DNA from: Paenibacillus xylaniclasticus
GTDB taxonomy: Bacteria > Bacillota > Bacilli > Paenibacillales > Paenibacillaceae
Direction of reading: 5' to 3'
DNA: 64,000 nt
NCBI RefSeq assembly: GCF_004001065.1
Contig: NZ_BIML01000003.1
Location: 248,001-312,000, forward strand
The notes under the pieces were generated by a model. It was given only the letters and a program-made list of their open reading frames with translations. It was not told the DNA's origin and did not search any database. Positions within the stretch are counted from its first letter, which is position 1, and each line of letters starts with the position of its first letter. The position numbers and the translations under genes were made by a program. Shown one piece after another: positions 44,907-53,262 of the stretch.

Positions 44907-46162
44907 CGTCGCACCTCCGACTCGTTATCACTCTCTAGCGGTTTCACAGCTTGCCAGAACTCTCGGTAACGGCTTCGCAGAAGATGCACCGGATAATGAC
45001 GGTACAGCTCCTGCGACTGCGCCAGCGGATCGCCGAACGCATGCTGTTCGTGCAGCTTTGTCATGACCGCCTCAGAGCTTCCCGCAAGCTGCCAAGCCAG
45101 CTGGAGCAGTGACGGCTGCCCCTCATCCTCACGGGCAGAGGCTAACACATTCGGAAGAGTCAAAAATATTGCGGATCCAATACGCTGAAGCACATGCACC
45201 GCCTTGCCGTAATACTGAATTCCGGCTTTGCGTGCCGCAAGCAGCGGCGTCAAATCCGGCAGCAGTACGCCAGCTGGACTTCGCTCGGCTCCAATTTCCG
45301 CGGCATGGAGAAGCGCCTTCAGCGTCTCGACCCCTTGTATCAGCTCACCGAGCTCGCCTTGTATGTGCAGCTCGGCGTGTAAGCCCGTCTGCTCCGCAAG
45401 CGCGAAGGCCGTACCTGTGAGCAGTTCGATTGCGTCAAGCTGTCTGGATGCCCACTGATAACCTGCGAGCGACTTTATAAGCGGGTGACCAAGCAGCTGC
45501 TGCAATCGATTTGCCGCTCGCGTAACGAGCAGCCTTTCTTGCGGGATGATTACGTTCTCGTAAACAACCAAGACACTTCCAGCTGTAGATTTCGAGCTAC
45601 CGCCGCTAGCATCATGCCCGGCAAAGACCAGCTTCACACCCTCCGTCTCCTTCGGAATTAACGCGGCTGTTCCATCGCCATGGACGATGACAAGCAATTC
45701 GTCTGCTTTTAGCACGTCTAATCCGAACGTCTGATGTCCATTCAGCCGGATGTCTCCATGCGGTCCATCTTGAACGATCGACAGGCCGCCACTAAGGCTC
45801 GAGGCCTGATACAGCGACGTCGTAATGACCGACCTTAGCCTTTCGTTATGCTCATAAACCCGTCTCCACAATCCTGCAGCCTCAGGCGCTCGAACCGAGT
45901 CGCTCCCCGCCTGACCATCTTCGGCCAGCACGTACTCTTCATGAGCGTACCATCCCGCAAGCAGCGAATGTGCATAATCAGCACAGCCGCTCGCGAACGC
46001 TGAGACGCCCTCCGCCAATCCGTAGAAGCCTAGCCGCTTAAGCCGAAGCTCTTCTGGAGAACGCGGCAGCAAATACGCAAGCTTAACCAGCTGGTCACCC
46101 GGCTCCTTACCGTCTTCGCTGAACAATCGCTTTATTTCCAGATCCTCTTGATTAACCGCCAT
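44903..46162 (-). CDS. Divergent HpaB-family homologue, possible pseudo-oxygenase
   Basis: A shorter relative of the monooxygenase at 42541-43977. Shared points include the repeated middle sheet ([22 protein letters not shown] against [17 protein letters not shown]), the linker motif [15 protein letters not shown] corresponding to [13 protein letters not shown], and the C-terminal helices ending with a [16 protein letters not shown]-type tail. It lacks the conserved N-terminal block of active HpaB enzymes (residues 1-90 are different), so it may be a non-catalytic partner or a second oxygenase with another substrate. It overlaps ssuB by 4 bases. Function unproven. Confidence 0.65.
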   Translation of the reverse strand: MAVNQEDLEIKRLFSEDGKEPGDQLVKLAYLLPRSPEELRLKRLGFYGLAEGVSAFASGCADYAHSLLAGWYAHEEYVLAEDGQAGSDSVRAPEAAGLWRRVYEHNERLRSVITTSLYQASSLSGGLSIVQDGPHGDIRLNGHQTFGLDVLKADELLVIVHGDGTAALIPKETEGVKLVFAGHDASGGSSKSTAGSVLVVYENVIIPQERLLVTRAANRLQQLLGHPLIKSLAGYQWASRQLDAIELLTGTAFALAEQTGLHAELHIQGELGELIQGVETLKALLHAAEIGAERSPAGVLLPDLTPLLAARKAGIQYYGKAVHVLQRIGSAIFLTLPNVLASAREDEGQPSLLQLAWQLAGSSEAVMTKLHEQHAFGDPLAQSQELYRHYPVHLLRSRYREFWQAVKPLESDNESEVRR

Positions 46163-46188
46163 TGTTCTACGCCCTCTCTCTGAATGCG

Positions 46189-46533
46189 CTAATGTCCTGG
46201 TGTCTTCTGCATCGCCCTAAACATGAGATATGATTTGTCGTTGGCCGCCCCCGGCGATCGCCCCCTGCCCCAGCCAACCTGCTCGCGGTAACTACCGAGC
46301 AAGCCGGACTGAGCAAGCTCCAGCTCGCCCGGCACATTCACCGGATGGTCGTGAGGCGAGACATATAAAGCATCTACTGGGCAATAGAGCTCGCACATAA
46401 AGCAGGTCTGGCAGTCATCCTGTCTTGCGATGACCGGCATGCCGCTAGGCGATTCGTCGAATACGCGAGTCGGACATACGCTGACGCATTGGCCACACGA
46501 GATGCAACGGCTGCTGCTCACGACCTCGATCAT
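46189..46533 (-). CDS. Ferredoxin with two 4Fe-4S clusters (AprB-like)
   Basis: Small electron-transfer protein of 114 residues. Two complete cluster motifs are visible: Cys10, 13, 16 and 20 (RCISCGQCVSVCP) and Cys41, 44, 47 and 51 (CQTCFMCELYCP). The C-terminal half (LELAQSGLLGSYREQVGWGR) has no cluster and probably packs against the flavoprotein. It overlaps the flavoprotein gene by 4 bases. Such AprA/AprB-like pairs accompany sulfonate-type transporters in several Firmicutes; electron flow between this protein and the flavoprotein is inferred. Confidence 0.92.
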   Translation of the reverse strand: MIEVVSSSRCISCGQCVSVCPTRVFDESPSGMPVIARQDDCQTCFMCELYCPVDALYVSPHDHPVNVPGELELAQSGLLGSYREQVGWGRGRSPGAANDKSYLMFRAMQKTPGH

Positions 46534-48134
46534 GACTGCCGCACCTCCACGCTCGACAATACGCCGCTTTCAGGCTTCACCCATACCTCATCCAATCCAC
46601 CGGTCAACAGCCGATAATGCTGGCTTGCGTCCGTCCCCGGATAATCGAGCCGCTTGTGCATGCCTCGCGTCTCTCTTCGAGCAAGCGCCGACGAATACAT
46701 CCACCGCGCCGTCGCCGTCATCGCCTGCACCTCCCGAAGCTTCACCGCATCAGCCGCGTTCATAGCTGCGGCGTTCCGCACATTGCGCCATAAGCTGTGA
46801 AGTCTTCCCAGCGATTGCGCCAGCGTCGTTTCCGTCCGGAACAAATTAATGTCGAACGGTTCGACCTCCCGTTTCACAGCAGCGATCCGCTCCTGAATCT
46901 CACCAGTACTCACAAGCGCAGACACCGACGCTTCAACACCCGCTCCCGTCAGCTCACGCTCATTACGGCGACTGCCAAGCGATACCGCATACGCAGCCGC
47001 CGCCTCGCCTGCCCAATAACCGGTTGACATTGCCCACGCTGCATTATGGCTTCCGCCGCCCGTAAAGCCACCGCATATGAACTGGCGAGTTGCCGCGTCA
47101 CCGGCCGCATATAAGCCGGGCACACCCGTAGCACACGACTCGTCGATGAGATGAATGCCGCCGGTTCCGCGGACAGTGCCTTCCAGACGCATCGTTACCG
47201 GGAACAGCTGGGTGAACGGATCGATGCCTTGACGGTCAAATGAAAGGAAGAAATTCGGCTGCGCGGCCCGCATCCAGCGCCGCATCTCCTCTGTTGTCCG
47301 ATCGAGTCGAGCATAGACAGGCTGCGTCTGCAGCGTACGAGCAATAACCGAACGCCCCTTCTGCGAGCCTGCACCTTCAATAACGGTTCCGTCCTCGTAA
47401 TAGAAGGTCGCCCACGTATAGAACGCCGTCTTGGTCACCGTCGAGAACACCGGGCTGATCGCATACGCATTGGAGAACTCCATCCCAGACAAGCTGGCTC
47501 CCGCTTCCGCAGCAAGCAGATAACCGTCGCCCGTCAACACGTTGCAGCCGAGCGCCTTGCTTAGAAATGCGCAGCCGCCGGATGCAAGAATGACGGCGCC
47601 GGCCTTGACTGTCCATGTCTCACCCGTAGCGCTACGGATGCCGCTCGCACCGCCTACGCCATGCGCATCAACCAGCAGTTCCAGCGCCGGGCTATGATCC
47701 AATATCCGTACGCCGGCTTTCTTGACCCGCTTGCGCATTAGCTTCATATATTCCGGTCCTTGCAGGCTGCGGCGATACGATTGTCCCTCATCATCAATTG
47801 GAAAAGGATAGCCGGACACGGCCAGATCGTTCATGTTCGCATACGTTTGGTCCAGCACTCTTCTCATCCAGCCTCTGTCCGCTAGATAGCCGCCCAGCGC
47901 CTCCCGGCTCTTCATCGCCGCCTCGCGTTCCCCCTCGGTCGGCTCCACGTACCATACACCGGTGCCTGAAGGGGCAGTCGCCCCGCTCGTTCCGCAATAG
48001 CCCTTATCGACGAGTACGACGCTCGCTCCTTAGGCTGCGGCTGTGAGCGCCGCCCAAGCTCCTGCTGGTCCTCCTCCGATTACGAGTACGTCCGTTGTTA
48101 ATTCCACATCAGCACGCCCTGCAGCTTTTACCAT
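46530..48134 (-). pseudogene. AprA/fumarate-reductase-like flavoprotein with an in-frame TAA at codon 35
   Basis: A FAD-dependent oxidoreductase of the succinate dehydrogenase/adenylylsulfate-reductase type. From the ATG at 48134 (GGAGG 6-10 bases upstream) it reads VELTTDVLVIGGGPAGAWAA, the FAD-binding fold, then meets TAA at 48030-48032, and continues in the same frame GASVVLVDKGYCGTSGATAP. The rest is intact for ~500 residues: VILASGGCAFL, GGIHLIDESCATGVPGLYAAG, CGGFTGGGSHNAAWAMSTGY. No frameshift and no other stop occur. A restart below the stop would lose the FAD site. Options are a recent nonsense mutation, a sequencing error or readthrough. First gene of the operon. Confidence 0.85.
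48030..48032 (-). other. In-frame TAA stop codon inside the flavoprotein
   Basis: The codon falls between LTAAA and GASVVLV, in the loop after the first helix of the FAD-binding fold. A single base change from a sense codon such as AAA, GAA or CAA would explain it. A UAA is not a selenocysteine or pyrrolysine codon. Confidence 0.9.
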
Positions 48135-48162
48135 GCTCCAGCCTCCATTTCTTCGTTTTGAT

Positions 48163-48197
48163 AAAAAAAGCCTCGCAACCCATACGGGTAACAAGGC
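48163..48197 (-). terminator. Promoter-proximal terminator-like hairpin B in the operon leader
   Basis: On the minus strand GCCTTGTTACCC pairs with GGGTTGCGAGGC (two wobbles, one mismatch) over GTAT, followed by seven Ts. It ends 29 bases before the flavoprotein start, so it would cut the transcript before the operon unless antiterminated. Confidence 0.65.
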
Positions 48198-48226
48198 CTC
48201 CGGATTCCCGGTCGGTAAGAACAAGC

Positions 48227-48272
48227 AAAAAACCGGAAACTCGCTTTGTACAACAAGCAGAGTTTCCGGTTT
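48227..48272 (-). terminator. Promoter-proximal terminator-like hairpin A in the operon leader
   Basis: On the minus strand aaaccggaaactc pairs with gagtttccggttt, with an inner gctt / aagc extension and one bulge, followed by six Ts. A nearby upstream copy of CCGGAA could form an alternative pair. Confidence 0.75.
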
Positions 48273-48324
48273 TCCGGTATCCCGTCAATTCCTATTAGTT
48301 TAATAAGATATGTAGCTCGATATG

Positions 48325-48353
48325 ATCCTACCATGAATAGGCTCCAGAGTCAA
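48325..48353 (-). promoter_or_regulatory. Candidate sigma-A promoter of the 37-48 kb operon
   Basis: On the minus strand TTGACT (48348-48353) and TAGGAT (48325-48330) are 17 bases apart, upstream of both leader hairpins. Confidence 0.55.
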
Positions 48354-48397
48354 CCATTTCATCTATTTGTTTCATATAGACAAAAACATAACCGAAC

Positions 48398-48442
48398 AAA
48401 GGTTGGACAGAAAACAAGCTATTGTTTTCCGCCCAACCTTTT
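48398..48442 (-). terminator. Double-stem terminator, copy 2 of a repeated element
   Basis: Outer stem aaaggttgg (48398-48406) / ccaaccttt (48433-48441), inner stem gaaaacaa / ttgttttc. It lies 21 bases past the thiY stop. Its sequence and two-stem layout match the element at 37204-37252. Confidence 0.75.
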
Positions 48443-48462
48443 ATTGATCAAACTCTTCTCTA

Positions 48463-49464
48463 CTATAAATTACGGAATACATCTTGCGGCTTAACATCCT
48501 TCGCCAGTTGTCCTTGCTCCTTCAGCCAGTCGATAACGGTACTCCATGACTGCTCGGACTGACTGCCGAAAGGCTCCGCGCCCGCATCCATTAACGGCAG
48601 CAGAAGCGATAAGCTGTTCTTCTCGATGTCCGCATCGAGCGGAAATTCGCTGCTTTGCTTATCCAACAGCAGCTGCAACGCTTCATCCGGGTGGTTCGCC
48701 GTATATTCCTGTCCCTTCGCTGATGCCTCCATAAATTTTTTGATCGCTTCCGACTTGCTCTTCAATCCTTCCTCGCTTGCGGTCAGAACGAGCTCGTAAT
48801 AATCTGGCACGCCGTACTTAGCGGGATCGAAAGCGGTCACTTCATGTCCATCCTTCTCTAGCAGCAGCTTCTCGTGGTTAATATAGCCGCCAATAATCGC
48901 ATCGACACGCTTCATCGTCATCGCCGGAATCAGATCCCAAGAGACGTCTGTATAGTTCAGCTTCGAAGGATCGCCTCCATCCGCCTTCACCATCGTATTG
49001 ACGATCGCTTGATCGAGCGGAATCGACGGGTATCCAATTGTGGAACCAACGAGATCCTTAGGACTTTGAATATTCTTCGAATCGAGCACCATTAATTGAT
49101 TAAGCGGATGACGGACGATCGCGCCGACCGATACGATCGGAATGTCTTCAGAGCGTGCTATCGCTACCTGCATCTGATAGCTTAGCGCCAAATCCGCTTT
49201 GCCCGTCGCCACAAGCTTCAACGCATCATTCGTATCTGCAGGTGTGACCAATTTAACCTTCAAGCCCGCTTCTTTATAGAACCCTTGCTCCTCCGCTGCA
49301 TACATGAACGTATGCGGAGCATTCGGATACCAATCCAGCAGAACGGTCAGCTCTGTCTCGCCCGATTCCGTTGTCTTCGCTGAGGAGCATCCGACAGCTG
49401 CGAGAAGCACAGCGAAGATTGCTATAGACATCCATGCTTGTGGAAGTTTCCATTGAATTTTCAA
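48463..49464 (-). CDS. thiY: Thiamine-precursor ABC transporter, substrate-binding lipoprotein
   Basis: Receptor for a pyrimidine thiamine precursor (formylaminopyrimidine type). Lipobox LLAAVGCSS follows the signal peptide. The NMT1/THI5 fold reads LTVLLDWYPNAPHTFMYAAE, GKADLALSYQMQVAIARSED, PKDLVGSTIGYPSIPLDQAI and DAIIGGYINHEKLLLEKDG; the DWYPNAPH start is highly characteristic. It is the last gene of the ylmB-tenA-thiZ-thiX-thiY operon and has a terminator 21 bases downstream. Confidence 0.93.
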   Translation of the reverse strand: MKIQWKLPQAWMSIAIFAVLLAAVGCSSAKTTESGETELTVLLDWYPNAPHTFMYAAEEQGFYKEAGLKVKLVTPADTNDALKLVATGKADLALSYQMQVAIARSEDIPIVSVGAIVRHPLNQLMVLDSKNIQSPKDLVGSTIGYPSIPLDQAIVNTMVKADGGDPSKLNYTDVSWDLIPAMTMKRVDAIIGGYINHEKLLLEKDGHEVTAFDPAKYGVPDYYELVLTASEEGLKSKSEAIKKFMEASAKGQEYTANHPDEALQLLLDKQSSEFPLDADIEKNSLSLLLPLMDAGAEPFGSQSEQSWSTVIDWLKEQGQLAKDVKPQDVFRNL

Positions 49465-49484
49465 TTGATTTCCCCTCTATCCCT

Positions 49485-50237
49485 TTATCTATTACGGTAC
49501 GCGAGAACCGCTTTCTCAAGCCACGATACAATCAGAAACAATAAAATCCCCATCGCAGACAGCAGCAGCACGCCAGAGAACACAGCATCGGCGCGGAGCA
49601 TATTGGATGCCCGTTTCGTATAGACGCCCAAGCCACTCTCTCCGCCTAACCATTCTCCAAGTGTAGCCCCGCCGATACTGAAAGCCGCCGCCAGCTTCAA
49701 GCCGGTAAAAAAGCCCGGCAGCGCAGAAGGAATTTTCCACTTGAACAGCAGCTCACGCTTGCCTGCTCCCATCGTCTGCATCAACGCCCCGATATCGGGA
49801 TCAGCCGAGCGGAACCCGTCCGCCGTATTCACCGCAATGGAGAAGAACGTGAACAATATCACGACAGCGATTTTGCTCCATATTTCGTAGCCGAACCACA
49901 TGACCATAATGGGAGATAACACAATGATTGGAATCGTCTGCGAGGCGACGATTAGTGGATAAATCGTCTTCTTCGCCAAGCCTGAACAGTCGATCCATAC
50001 TGCAGCCAGCGTCCCGACAGCCATAGATATCCCAAGACCCAGCAGTGCCTCCCATAACGTGGTGAGAGCATGCTTGCCGAGCAGCTCCCGATTGTCCCAC
50101 ATGGAGACAAAAACATCCGACAGCTTCGGAATAATGTAATGCGGAATGTCGAGGAAGCTCGTCGCGGCTTCCCATATCACTGCCAGCAGCAGCACAAATA
50201 GAAGGACGGGCACATTTGCAGCCAGTTTTCGTCTCAC
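49485..50237 (-). CDS. thiX: Thiamine-precursor ABC transporter, permease
   Basis: Membrane subunit of the pyrimidine-precursor importer, 250 residues with about six helices. The conserved loop is LMQTMGAGKRELLFKWKIPSALPGFFTGLK, and GGATLGEWLGGESGLGVYTKRAS is typical of ThiX. It overlaps the ATPase gene by 4 bases and ends 20 bases before thiY. Confidence 0.92.
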   Translation of the reverse strand: MRRKLAANVPVLLFVLLLAVIWEAATSFLDIPHYIIPKLSDVFVSMWDNRELLGKHALTTLWEALLGLGISMAVGTLAAVWIDCSGLAKKTIYPLIVASQTIPIIVLSPIMVMWFGYEIWSKIAVVILFTFFSIAVNTADGFRSADPDIGALMQTMGAGKRELLFKWKIPSALPGFFTGLKLAAAFSIGGATLGEWLGGESGLGVYTKRASNMLRADAVFSGVLLLSAMGILLFLIVSWLEKAVLAYRNR

Positions 50238-51055
50238 ATTAAAGCACCTGCCTTACTGCCTGCCGTCCGGCCAAGCCGCTCAAGCAGCTGCCGCTTCAAA
50301 TCAATGAAGGCGAGTTCCAGCGCCGCTTCATAGCTGCGGGGACGAGGAAGCGTAACGCGCACTTCGCTAAGCGCAGTAATCGGCGACTCCGACGCTACAA
50401 GCACACGATCGGACAGGAGCAGCGCTTCATCGACATCGTGCGTAATAAACAGAATCGTCTTGCGGTGCTGCTCCCATACCTGCAGCAGCCATTCCTGCAT
50501 GCTGACGCGGGTCATCGCATCCAAAGCGCTGAACGGCTCGTCAAGCAGCATCAGCTCCCCGCCTCCGAGCAGCGAACGCAGAAACGATACACGCTGGCGC
50601 ATGCCGCCAGACAGCTCTTGCGGATATTTGCTCTCTGTTCCTTCCAATCCAAGCTCCGGCAGCAGCTCCATCACCCGGCGCCGCGCTTCCTGCTTCGGCG
50701 TGCCTGCCAGCTCCAGACCTAAGGCTGCATTGTCCAGCACCGTTCTCCACGGCATAAGGCAGTCCTTCTGTGGCATATAGCCGATCTTCCCCTGCCTGGA
50801 CGCTTCCGCTGCCGAATGCTCTGTGGACCCAATAGAGATTGTCCCTGCCTCAGGAGTAAGCAGACCGGCCAGCATGCGGAACAGCGTCGTCTTACCGATC
50901 CCGCTCGACGCCAGTATGCTGACGAATTCGCCTTGCTGAATATCGAAGCTTAGCTGCTCGAACAAGCGAGGCTGTCCAGGGAACGAGAAGCTAAGCCCGC
51001 GGACCGACAAAGCAGTCCTTTGCCCTTCAATAACCGTTCGGTTCAAATCGGCCAC
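50234..51055 (-). CDS. thiZ: Thiamine-precursor ABC transporter, ATP-binding protein
   Basis: ATPase of the importer. Walker A is ASSGIGKTTLFRMLAG, signature LSGGMRQRVSFLRSLLG, Walker B LMLLDEPFSALD, and the switch His is in FITHDVDEALL. Its first bases overlap the end of tenA by 13 bases and its end overlaps thiX by 4 bases. The whole operon is under the TPP riboswitch at 53112-53204. Confidence 0.93.
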   Translation of the reverse strand: MADLNRTVIEGQRTALSVRGLSFSFPGQPRLFEQLSFDIQQGEFVSILASSGIGKTTLFRMLAGLLTPEAGTISIGSTEHSAAEASRQGKIGYMPQKDCLMPWRTVLDNAALGLELAGTPKQEARRRVMELLPELGLEGTESKYPQELSGGMRQRVSFLRSLLGGGELMLLDEPFSALDAMTRVSMQEWLLQVWEQHRKTILFITHDVDEALLLSDRVLVASESPITALSEVRVTLPRPRSYEAALELAFIDLKRQLLERLGRTAGSKAGALM

Positions 51056-51714
51056 TCTTCTTTCCGGTAAGCCATATCCCAGAACATATACTCCAGCTTA
51101 GATGCAGTCAGAAAACGTTCCTCCAGCCGATCCAGCTCTTGCTCCGGCAAGCCTTCCGCCAGACGGTCCATCATTTCAATTGTCCAATCCGTCAGCGCAC
51201 CGAATTCCTCCGAGCTGTACATCATAATCCACTCCCGGTACAACGGATGATCCAGAGCGCCTGGAATTGTCGCGAACGCGAAGCCGATCTCCCGATAGCT
51301 CCACATGCATGGAAGCAGTGCAGCGACTACCTCGGCTAATGACCCCTGCGAAGCGGTATCCAGTAAATATTTCGTATACGCAACCGTCGTCGGCGCCGGG
51401 ATCGTCTGCTCCAGCTCTTCGCGAGTAACGCCAAAGCGCGCCGCATAGTCCCGATGGAGCGACATTTCCACATGCAGCGTAGAATGAAGCAGCTCCGCGA
51501 ACTTCGTCATCGTCTCCAGATCACGGGACTTCATGCTTGCCATGGCGAACAGCTTCGCATAATCGATCAAATACACATAATCCTGCTTCAAATAATAAAT
51601 GAAACGCTCCGGATCAAGCGTCCCTTCTCTTAGCTCCTTCAAGAACGGGTGCTCATGGCACTGGGCCCATATCTCACGGGCGGATTGATACAGTCTATCG
51701 CTAAATCGACTCAT
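51043..51714 (-). CDS. tenA: Aminopyrimidine aminohydrolase / thiaminase II
   Basis: Hydrolyses aminomethyl-aminopyrimidine to HMP for thiamine salvage. The active site is visible: Asp45 in KQDYVYLIDYAKLFA, Cys136 in LLPCMWSYREIG, Tyr140, and Glu208 in SKLEYMFWDMAY. 223 residues matches TenA when started at the ATG at 51714, which has GGAGGAG upstream; the longer frame overlaps the upstream gene. Substrate comes from the deformylase YlmB. Confidence 0.95.
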   Translation of the reverse strand: MSRFSDRLYQSAREIWAQCHEHPFLKELREGTLDPERFIYYLKQDYVYLIDYAKLFAMASMKSRDLETMTKFAELLHSTLHVEMSLHRDYAARFGVTREELEQTIPAPTTVAYTKYLLDTASQGSLAEVVAALLPCMWSYREIGFAFATIPGALDHPLYREWIMMYSSEEFGALTDWTIEMMDRLAEGLPEQELDRLEERFLTASKLEYMFWDMAYRKEEWPI

Positions 51715-51736
51715 CGTTGCTCCTCCAATCCTATTG

Positions 51737-53026
51737 TTAACATGCGCATTTTGGACGGTTGCACCAATCCGCAATGAAGGCAATCATAATCTTCGTGTAA
51801 TCTAACAGTTCTTGGATGTCCGTACTTTCATTTACTGCATGGGCATGGGCAAGCTCCCCCGGTCCGTAGATCACTGTTGGAATTCCAAATCGGCCGATCC
51901 AGCCGGCATCGGTAACCGTTGGGCTCATGCCTGACTGAGGCTTAATACCGCGCACATGCTCATGGCTCATCACCAGTGCCTTGAACCCTTCGCTCTCTGT
52001 ATCCAGCTCTAAGGACGGAAAAATTTCTCCCCGCTCCTCGATCATCGACCGTCCTCCCCAGTGGAAGGTCGGCGGATGGTTCCGCAGCCACGGATCGCCT
52101 GCCGCTACCCGAAGCAAATGATCCTCGATCTCGGCAGCAACTGACTCATAATCCTCATTCGGATAAAAATGTACCGTAATCCACAGCGAGCACCGGTCCG
52201 CAATAAACGCCGCATGGCGGCCGCCTTCAATTACCGCCGGATTGATCGTATTCGACCCAGGCGGGAATCCCGGATACGATTTGGTTACGGCCCAATGCCG
52301 CTCCAGCTCTTGAAGCCCTGTAATGAGCTTGGCCATTTTCTCAATTGCGCTTGCACCGCTCACTCCGCCTCCGGCATGGATCATTCTCGACCGCATACCG
52401 TCATGGTAAGTAACGGGACTTTGCACCGTCACCCATCCGGTAATAACACCGCCCTGCCCTTGAATCGCTAATCCGCTCGTATCTGCAACGACAGCGAAAT
52501 CTGCCTGACACCCCTTCTCCATACAAGCGCGTGTGCCAGCTTCACCGGCTTCTTCGCCAATAACCGAGTGGAACAACAAATCTCCTTTCAGCTCCACGCC
52601 TGCTTCTGTCAGCAGCTTCACCGCAAATAATAGAGCAGCGAGTCCGCCTTTCATATCTGCAGTTCCTCGGCCATAAGCTCTGCCTTCCTTCAACGTCAGC
52701 TTGAACGGGTCGACCTGCCACTTTCGGCTGTCTCCCACTTCAGCGACATCCATATGACCGTTCAGCAGCAAGCTTCGATAAGCATCGCGCTCGGTGCCGC
52801 GCTTCACTCCCGTTACATTCGGATCGCCGGGGTACACTTCCCACAGCTCCGTCTCGAAGCCGCATGCCCTCAGCTGCTGCTCTAGAAACTGCTGAGCCAA
52901 CATCGTATTCCGCGCTGGCGGACTGACAGTCGGAAAAGCGATCAGCTCGCCTAGCAGCGCAAGCAGCTCGTCCTGTCTGGCGTCCACTTGCTGCTGAAGC
53001 TTTTGAATCGTTATTGAGTTACTCAT
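51737..53026 (-). CDS. ylmB: M20-family amidohydrolase, formylaminopyrimidine deformylase
   Basis: Removes the formyl group from N-formyl-4-amino-5-aminomethyl-2-methylpyrimidine, a thiamine breakdown product, giving the TenA substrate. The M20 dinuclear zinc motifs are SLLLNGHMDVAEVGD, YGRGTADMKGGLAALLFAVK and HSVIGEEAGEAGTRAC; the C-terminal His is in PGELAHAHAVNESTDIQELLD. I chose the ATG at 53026 (AAGGAGAG 8 bases upstream); the open frame runs into the riboswitch. The role is set by the operon, since ArgE/DapE enzymes look alike. Confidence 0.9.
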   Translation of the reverse strand: MSNSITIQKLQQQVDARQDELLALLGELIAFPTVSPPARNTMLAQQFLEQQLRACGFETELWEVYPGDPNVTGVKRGTERDAYRSLLLNGHMDVAEVGDSRKWQVDPFKLTLKEGRAYGRGTADMKGGLAALLFAVKLLTEAGVELKGDLLFHSVIGEEAGEAGTRACMEKGCQADFAVVADTSGLAIQGQGGVITGWVTVQSPVTYHDGMRSRMIHAGGGVSGASAIEKMAKLITGLQELERHWAVTKSYPGFPPGSNTINPAVIEGGRHAAFIADRCSLWITVHFYPNEDYESVAAEIEDHLLRVAAGDPWLRNHPPTFHWGGRSMIEERGEIFPSLELDTESEGFKALVMSHEHVRGIKPQSGMSPTVTDAGWIGRFGIPTVIYGPGELAHAHAVNESTDIQELLDYTKIMIAFIADWCNRPKCAC

Positions 53027-53071
53027 AGCTTGCTCTCCTTCGCTTGGAACGCGAGCGGGCGGGAACAAATG

Positions 53072-53102
53072 AAAAAAACCATTCGAGAATAGACGAATGG
53101 TT
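53072..53102 (-). terminator. Riboswitch-controlled terminator
   Basis: On the minus strand AACCATTCG pairs with CGAATGGTT, followed by seven Ts. It lies immediately after the TPP aptamer and before the ylmB ribosome site, so it is the expression platform. Confidence 0.88.
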
Positions 53103-53111
53103 ACAATCCAT

Positions 53112-53204
53112 GACATTCTCTACGCCAGCATTACCTGGTTCAGATTAACGGTCAGGGAAAATACGTTCCCAATCTCAGCCAGACTTCATCCAGCCCCCGC
53201 AGTT
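53112..53204 (-). ncRNA. TPP (thiamine pyrophosphate) riboswitch
   Basis: On the minus strand the two conserved halves are present: GGGGGCTGGATG and GGCTGAGA on one side, and CTGAACCAGGTAATGCTGG followed by CGTAGAGAA on the other. A short P3-type hairpin (TTGGGAACG / CCCTGACC region) lies between them. High TPP should favour the terminator at 53072-53102 and stop the salvage operon. Confidence 0.92.
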
Positions 53205-53233
53205 CGATATGAAATTAAATAGTGGATAGTTTC

Positions 53234-53262
53234 ACTATAGCTTATAAGTAGTCTATTGACAA
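53234..53262 (-). promoter_or_regulatory. Promoter of the thiamine-salvage operon
   Basis: On the minus strand TTGTCA (53257-53262) and TATAGT (53234-53239) are 17 bases apart, about 35 bases upstream of the aptamer. The -35 box lies inside the end of the truncated lgt frame. Confidence 0.7.

Larger units (their letters stand above)
48135..48462. other. Leader and intergenic region between the organosulfur operon and thiY
   Basis: Holds the thi terminator (48398-48442), a promoter for the flavoprotein operon, and two tandem hairpins each ending in T-runs in the direction of that operon (48227-48272 and 48163-48197). The transcribed leader would be about 185 bases. I find no S-box, T-box or other riboswitch core in it. 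Confidence 0.6.

Noticed and set aside
48030-48032. Selenocysteine or pyrrolysine readthrough in the flavoprotein
   Set aside because: The stop is TAA; selenocysteine uses TGA and pyrrolysine TAG, and the site aligns with a variable surface position.
48135-48353. S-box (SAM) or T-box riboswitch in the operon leader
   Set aside because: The conserved S-box GATGAAACC-type core and the T-box AGGGTGGNACCGCG core are both absent, so only generic terminator hairpins can be claimed.
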